A stretch of DNA of 7,779 bases, taken from an uncultured Lachnospiraceae bacterium (GTDB lineage: Bacteria; Bacillota_A; Clostridia; Lachnospirales; Lachnospiraceae). Made by a program: the position numbers and the translations under genes. Below, piece after piece: positions 5,026 through 7,779 of this stretch. Position 1 is the stretch's first letter; each line of letters begins with the position of its first letter. The stretch lies in NCBI GenBank assembly GCA_910585355.1, contig CAJUDN010000055.1, positions 1-7,779 on the forward strand, given 5' to 3'. The notes below the pieces were generated by a model that was given only the letters and a program-made list of their open reading frames with translations, was not told where the DNA came from and did not search any database.

Positions 5026-6345
5026 ATGAGCAGTGAAGAAAAAAAGATTCAGCCGGAAGAATTTGACAAGGAACTGGAACGCCTGATGAGCAGCAGTGGG
5101 GAGCATAAAGGTAAAAAGAAGAGCAGAAAGAAAAAGAAGATCATCATAGCCGCGGTAGTCCTTGTGGCCGTCATAGGCATAGGATATAAGCTGCGTGGAA
5201 ATAAGGGCCCTCAGATGCCGTATGTGGGTACGGTGAATCCGGTATCGAAAGAAATCCAGAACCGTCTTTCCGTAAGCGGCCCGGTTTCCGGAACCGACAG
5301 TGTGGATGTGGTTTCCAATATCCATGCAGAGGTGCTGGAAATTCCGGTGAAGGAGGGCGACAAGGTTACAAAGGGGCAGGTTCTGGCTGTTCTGGACGAT
5401 ACAGACTTGAAAAAAGAGGTGGCCGTCGCGAAGAACAATTATGATCTGGCGGTAAGCACCTGCGCCCAGCAGGACAAGGAAGCCAGAAACGGATACGCAA
5501 AGGCGGTCCAGGAGCTTAATACCGCTCAGGCCAATTATGACAGAACCAAAATCCTCTATGACAGCGGAGACGTTCCTCTTGTGGATCTGGAAGCGGCTCA
5601 GAATACATTAAACGATGCCAAGCGGCAGAAGGATTCTTTCAACATTCGGGACGGAAAGCCTGCGGCAGATGATTCTTATCGGCTCCAGATTGAAAAAGCG
5701 CGGTTTGACTATGAGAAAATCAATGAACAGCTGGAAGATACGCAGATTAAGAGTCCCATTGACGGCACGGTAGTCCGTGTCAATACGAAGGTAGGACGAT
5801 TCGCCGATAAAATGGAGGATGCTGAGCCCCTTTTCATTATTGAAAACCTGGATGTACTGGAAATGGAAATCAAGGTCAGCGAGTATTCCATCGGCAAGGT
5901 GGCCGTTGGACAGGAAGCGGAGATTTCCGCGGATATTCTGGATGGGGCCACCATCCGCGGACAGGTGATATCCATTTCTCCCACTGGAGAGGAAAAGGGC
6001 GGCGGCTCTTCGGAGCGTGTGATTCCCACCACCATCCGGATCCTGGAGAATAATACGAAGCTGATTGCCGGAATTACGGCGAAAGCGCAGATCGTTCTGG
6101 AAGAGAAGGAAAACGCTCTGACGGTTCCGGTTTCTTCCGTTTTTAGTCGGGATGGAGGCCTTTTCGTGGCATCCGTAAAGGATGGAACGATCCACTGGAT
6201 CCCTGTGGACCTTGGAGTGGAGGGAGACGTGGAAACGGAGATTATTCCAAAGGACGGGGAGGTCATTGATGAAACAACAGCCATCGTAGCGTCCCCCAAT
6301 GAAATGTACATAGAGGGCATGGAAGTTCTCTCCATGGCACAGTAA
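5026..6345 (+). CDS. HlyD/MacA-type membrane-fusion (adaptor) protein of an ABC exporter
   Basis: A 439-residue protein. ATG 5026 is chosen over ATG 5005 because AAGGAGA lies 7 bases upstream. A lysine-rich cytoplasmic head (about 29-38) precedes one transmembrane helix (about 39-55); the rest is extracellular. Two lipoyl half-motifs (about 95-128 and 240-275, with IKSPIDGTVV) flank an alpha-helical hairpin (about 129-235) rich in Asn, Gln and Asp. A beta-barrel domain (about 276-360) and a membrane-proximal domain (about 362-436, TVPVSSVF) follow. There is no lipobox cysteine. The family bridges ATPase/permease pairs to the cell exterior; in Firmicutes, as in Bacillus YknX, there is no outer membrane partner. 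The ATPase gene starts 13 bases after the stop, so the two form an operon. Likely substrates are peptides or toxic amphiphiles, but this is not readable here. Confidence 0.92.
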   Translation: MSSEEKKIQPEEFDKELERLMSSSGEHKGKKKSRKKKKIIIAAVVLVAVIGIGYKLRGNKGPQMPYVGTVNPVSKEIQNRLSVSGPVSGTDSVDVVSNIHAEVLEIPVKEGDKVTKGQVLAVLDDTDLKKEVAVAKNNYDLAVSTCAQQDKEARNGYAKAVQELNTAQANYDRTKILYDSGDVPLVDLEAAQNTLNDAKRQKDSFNIRDGKPAADDSYRLQIEKARFDYEKINEQLEDTQIKSPIDGTVVRVNTKVGRFADKMEDAEPLFIIENLDVLEMEIKVSEYSIGKVAVGQEAEISADILDGATIRGQVISISPTGEEKGGGSSERVIPTTIRILENNTKLIAGITAKAQIVLEEKENALTVPVSSVFSRDGGLFVASVKDGTIHWIPVDLGVEGDVETEIIPKDGEVIDETTAIVASPNEMYIEGMEVLSMAQ

Positions 6346-6358
6346 GGGGGAATGAGAC

Positions 6359-7195
6359 ATGTTTGGATTTGGGAAAACAAGGCTTTCTTCTTACGTGACG
6401 GAGAGCGTCAGCGAGGAACTGATTCGTCTGGATAACCTGGTAAAAATTTATGATACGGGCGCTATCAAGGTGATGGGGCTGAAAAAAATCAATCTGGCCA
6501 TCCGGCGCGGGGAATTTGTGGCGATCATGGGGCATTCCGGCTCCGGGAAATCGACTCTGATGAATATATTGGGCTGTCTGGACCGCCCCACCATGGGACA
6601 CTATTATCTGGACGGCATTGACACAGCCGACTTAAGTCCCAACGAGCTTTCTGCAGTCCGGAACCTCAAAATAGGGTTTGTTTTTCAGTCCTTTAACCTG
6701 ATTTCCAGGACCTCGGCCCTTAAAAACGTGGAGCTTCCCATGACCTATGCGAGGCTTTCGAGGAAAAAGAGAACGGAGCGGGCCAGGGAACTTTTAGAGT
6801 GCGTGGGATTAGGCGCCAGGGCGTTTCATATGCCCAATGAGCTTTCCGGAGGCCAGAGGCAGCGTGTGGCCATAGCCAGGGCGCTGGCCAATGAGCCGCC
6901 GTTAATTCTTGCGGATGAGCCGACGGGAAACCTGGATACGGCGGCTTCCATCGAAATCATGGAGATCTTTTCTGAGCTCCATAAGGCCGGAGCTACGGTT
7001 GTGGTCGTAACCCATGAGGAGAATATCGCCGCGTTCACAGACCGGATCATCCGCTTTTCCGACGGACAGATCATAAGCGATGAAAAAAATGAGAATCCCA
7101 CGCCGGGAAGCGGCGTTGTACATACAAAAGGACTTTACAAGAATAAGGCAAGGACTTTGAGTCACGCCAAAGAAAAGGAGGCGGGCGTATGCTGA
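6359..7195 (+). CDS. MacB/LolD-type ABC transporter ATPase
   Basis: A 278-residue nucleotide-binding subunit. It has Walker A GHSGSGKST (58-66), Q-loop Gln110 (FVFQSFNL), signature LSGGQ (162-166), Walker B LILADE (182-187) and switch His219 (VVTHE), all intact. GSGKSTLMNILGCLDRPT and ADEPTGNLD are typical of the type VII (MacB/LolD/FtsE) exporter branch, which drives mechanotransmission rather than import. An extra ~20 residues at the N-terminus and about 35 basic residues after the fold (from about 244, ending AKEKEAGVC) exceed the common ~225-residue length. AAGGGGG stands 8 bases before the ATG. The gene overlaps the permease start by 7 bases (ATGCTGA), so the two are made together. Confidence 0.95.
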   Translation: MFGFGKTRLSSYVTESVSEELIRLDNLVKIYDTGAIKVMGLKKINLAIRRGEFVAIMGHSGSGKSTLMNILGCLDRPTMGHYYLDGIDTADLSPNELSAVRNLKIGFVFQSFNLISRTSALKNVELPMTYARLSRKKRTERARELLECVGLGARAFHMPNELSGGQRQRVAIARALANEPPLILADEPTGNLDTAASIEIMEIFSELHKAGATVVVVTHEENIAAFTDRIIRFSDGQIISDEKNENPTPGSGVVHTKGLYKNKARTLSHAKEKEAGVC

Positions 7196-7752
7196 TAGAG
7201 AATATGGCCATGGCGTTCCATGCTATCCGGGCCAATAAAATGCGTTCCTTCCTCACCATGCTGGGTATCATTATCGGAATCGGTTCTGTAATTTCTATTG
7301 TATCCATCGGCGATACCATGCGGGGGCTGTTTTCCGATCTTTATAAGGATGTGGGGATTACCCAGGCTTACGTTTCCATCGGCTACTGGGTTGATGATGT
7401 AAGGATGAGCGACTATTTTATGCTGGATGATCTGGAACGGATTCGGGATGTGTTCGGGGATGAGATTGCCTATATGGACAGTGACGCGTCTGTTTCCAGC
7501 GATGTGCAGGCAGGGCGGACAAAGATGAAATTTAATTTCCAGGGAATTGACTGGAATTACCAGGAGGTGCAGCCCGTGACCATGCTGTATGGGCGGTATC
7601 TCAACGAAGGAGACATTCTGGGAAGAAAGAAATGTCTGGTCATGGAGGCAAAAAGCGCCAAGAATCTGTTCGGAACGGAAAATGCCGTTGGCAAGACCCT
7701 TCGGACCACCATTTACGGGAGTACGGATGAGTATACGGTCGTGGGCGTATAT
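7189..7752 (+). CDS. MacB/FtsX-type ABC permease, 3' end missing
   Basis: The first 188 residues of the permease partner. ATG 7189 overlaps the ATPase stop, with AAGGAGG about 9 bases upstream. MRSFLTMLGIIIGIGSVISI (residues 18-37) is the typical first transmembrane helix of MacB-type permeases, preceded by the amphipathic segment IENMAMAFHAIRANK. The residues after about 45 belong to the extracellular MacB periplasmic-core-like domain (EGDILGRKKCLVMEAKSAKN is the usual region that follows the 'GR' loop). A full protein would be about 400 residues, with three more helices near the C-terminus. The open frame continues through the end of the window, but residues 189 onward (RSEERRVGK) come from sequencing adapter, so the gene is cut by the assembly rather than by mutation. 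Confidence 0.93.
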
Positions 7753-7779
7753 AGATCGGAAGAGCGTCGTGTAGGGAAA
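7753..7779 (+). other. Illumina TruSeq adapter contamination at contig end
   Basis: The final 27 bases start with AGATCGGAAGAGCGTCGT and continue in exact agreement with the standard TruSeq adapter read-through sequence. Its translation, RSEERRVGK, is a well-known contaminant peptide in databases. These bases should be trimmed; the genomic sequence ends at 7752. Confidence 0.97.

Noticed and set aside
5608..6380. Two long minus-strand ORFs (250 and 223 residues)
   Set aside because: Both are antisense to the HlyD-type gene and carry no recognisable motif or ribosome site.
1..7779. CRISPR array, tRNA, rRNA or insertion sequence
   Set aside because: No regularly spaced repeats, tRNA cloverleaf, rRNA core motifs or DDE transposase with terminal inverted repeats were seen.

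Overview
The window looks like a piece of a draft assembly from a mid-GC Clostridia (Firmicutes) genome, most likely Lachnospiraceae-like. The evidence is strong purine-rich ribosome binding sites, sigma-A promoters with TG-extended -10 boxes, a large serine recombinase, and a single-membrane HlyD/ABC/FtsX-type export operon. The last 27 bases are not genomic. They are Illumina adapter, so the real sequence stops at 7752.

Region 1 (1-3330) is accessory DNA. A small TTG-started ORF (122-274) overlaps the start of a complete 634-residue large serine recombinase (265-2169). A ribosome binding site and a 9-codon ORF just after it look like the 5' stub of a lost downstream gene. A clean promoter then drives a short RelB/DinJ-like ORF (2266-2409), an MNT-type nucleotidyltransferase antitoxin (2406-2699) and a HEPN toxin (2686-3075). 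These three are linked by stop/start overlaps and form a MntA/HepT toxin-antitoxin cassette with an extra leading ORF. Next to it, 3193-3327 encodes only the last ~44 residues of an SsuC/TauC-type ABC permease, a scar showing that ancestral sequence was deleted or replaced here.

Region 2 (3340-4610, minus strand) is a self-contained housekeeping unit: a strong promoter, a peptidase T-like M20 metallopeptidase of 373 residues with all metal ligands present, and a terminator hairpin.

Region 3 (4539-5025) is a 487-base divergent intergenic stretch. It holds the pepT-like promoter, a large interrupted palindrome, a cluster of small hairpins, and a perfect 10-base direct repeat with 11-base period placed just upstream of a promoter with a poor -35. 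That layout suggests an activator, for example an OmpR-family response regulator.

Region 4 (5026-7752) is a tripartite export operon: a membrane-fusion/adaptor protein, a MacB/LolD-type ATPase, and the first 188 residues of a MacB/FtsX-type permease. Its organisation resembles Bacillus YknXYZ or MacAB without an outer-membrane channel. The likely role is export of, or defence against, peptides or other amphiphiles, but the substrate cannot be read from the sequence.

I see no wholly new system. The most interesting elements are the three-ORF MNT/HEPN cassette, the decayed recombinase neighbourhood, and the repeat-controlled export promoter.
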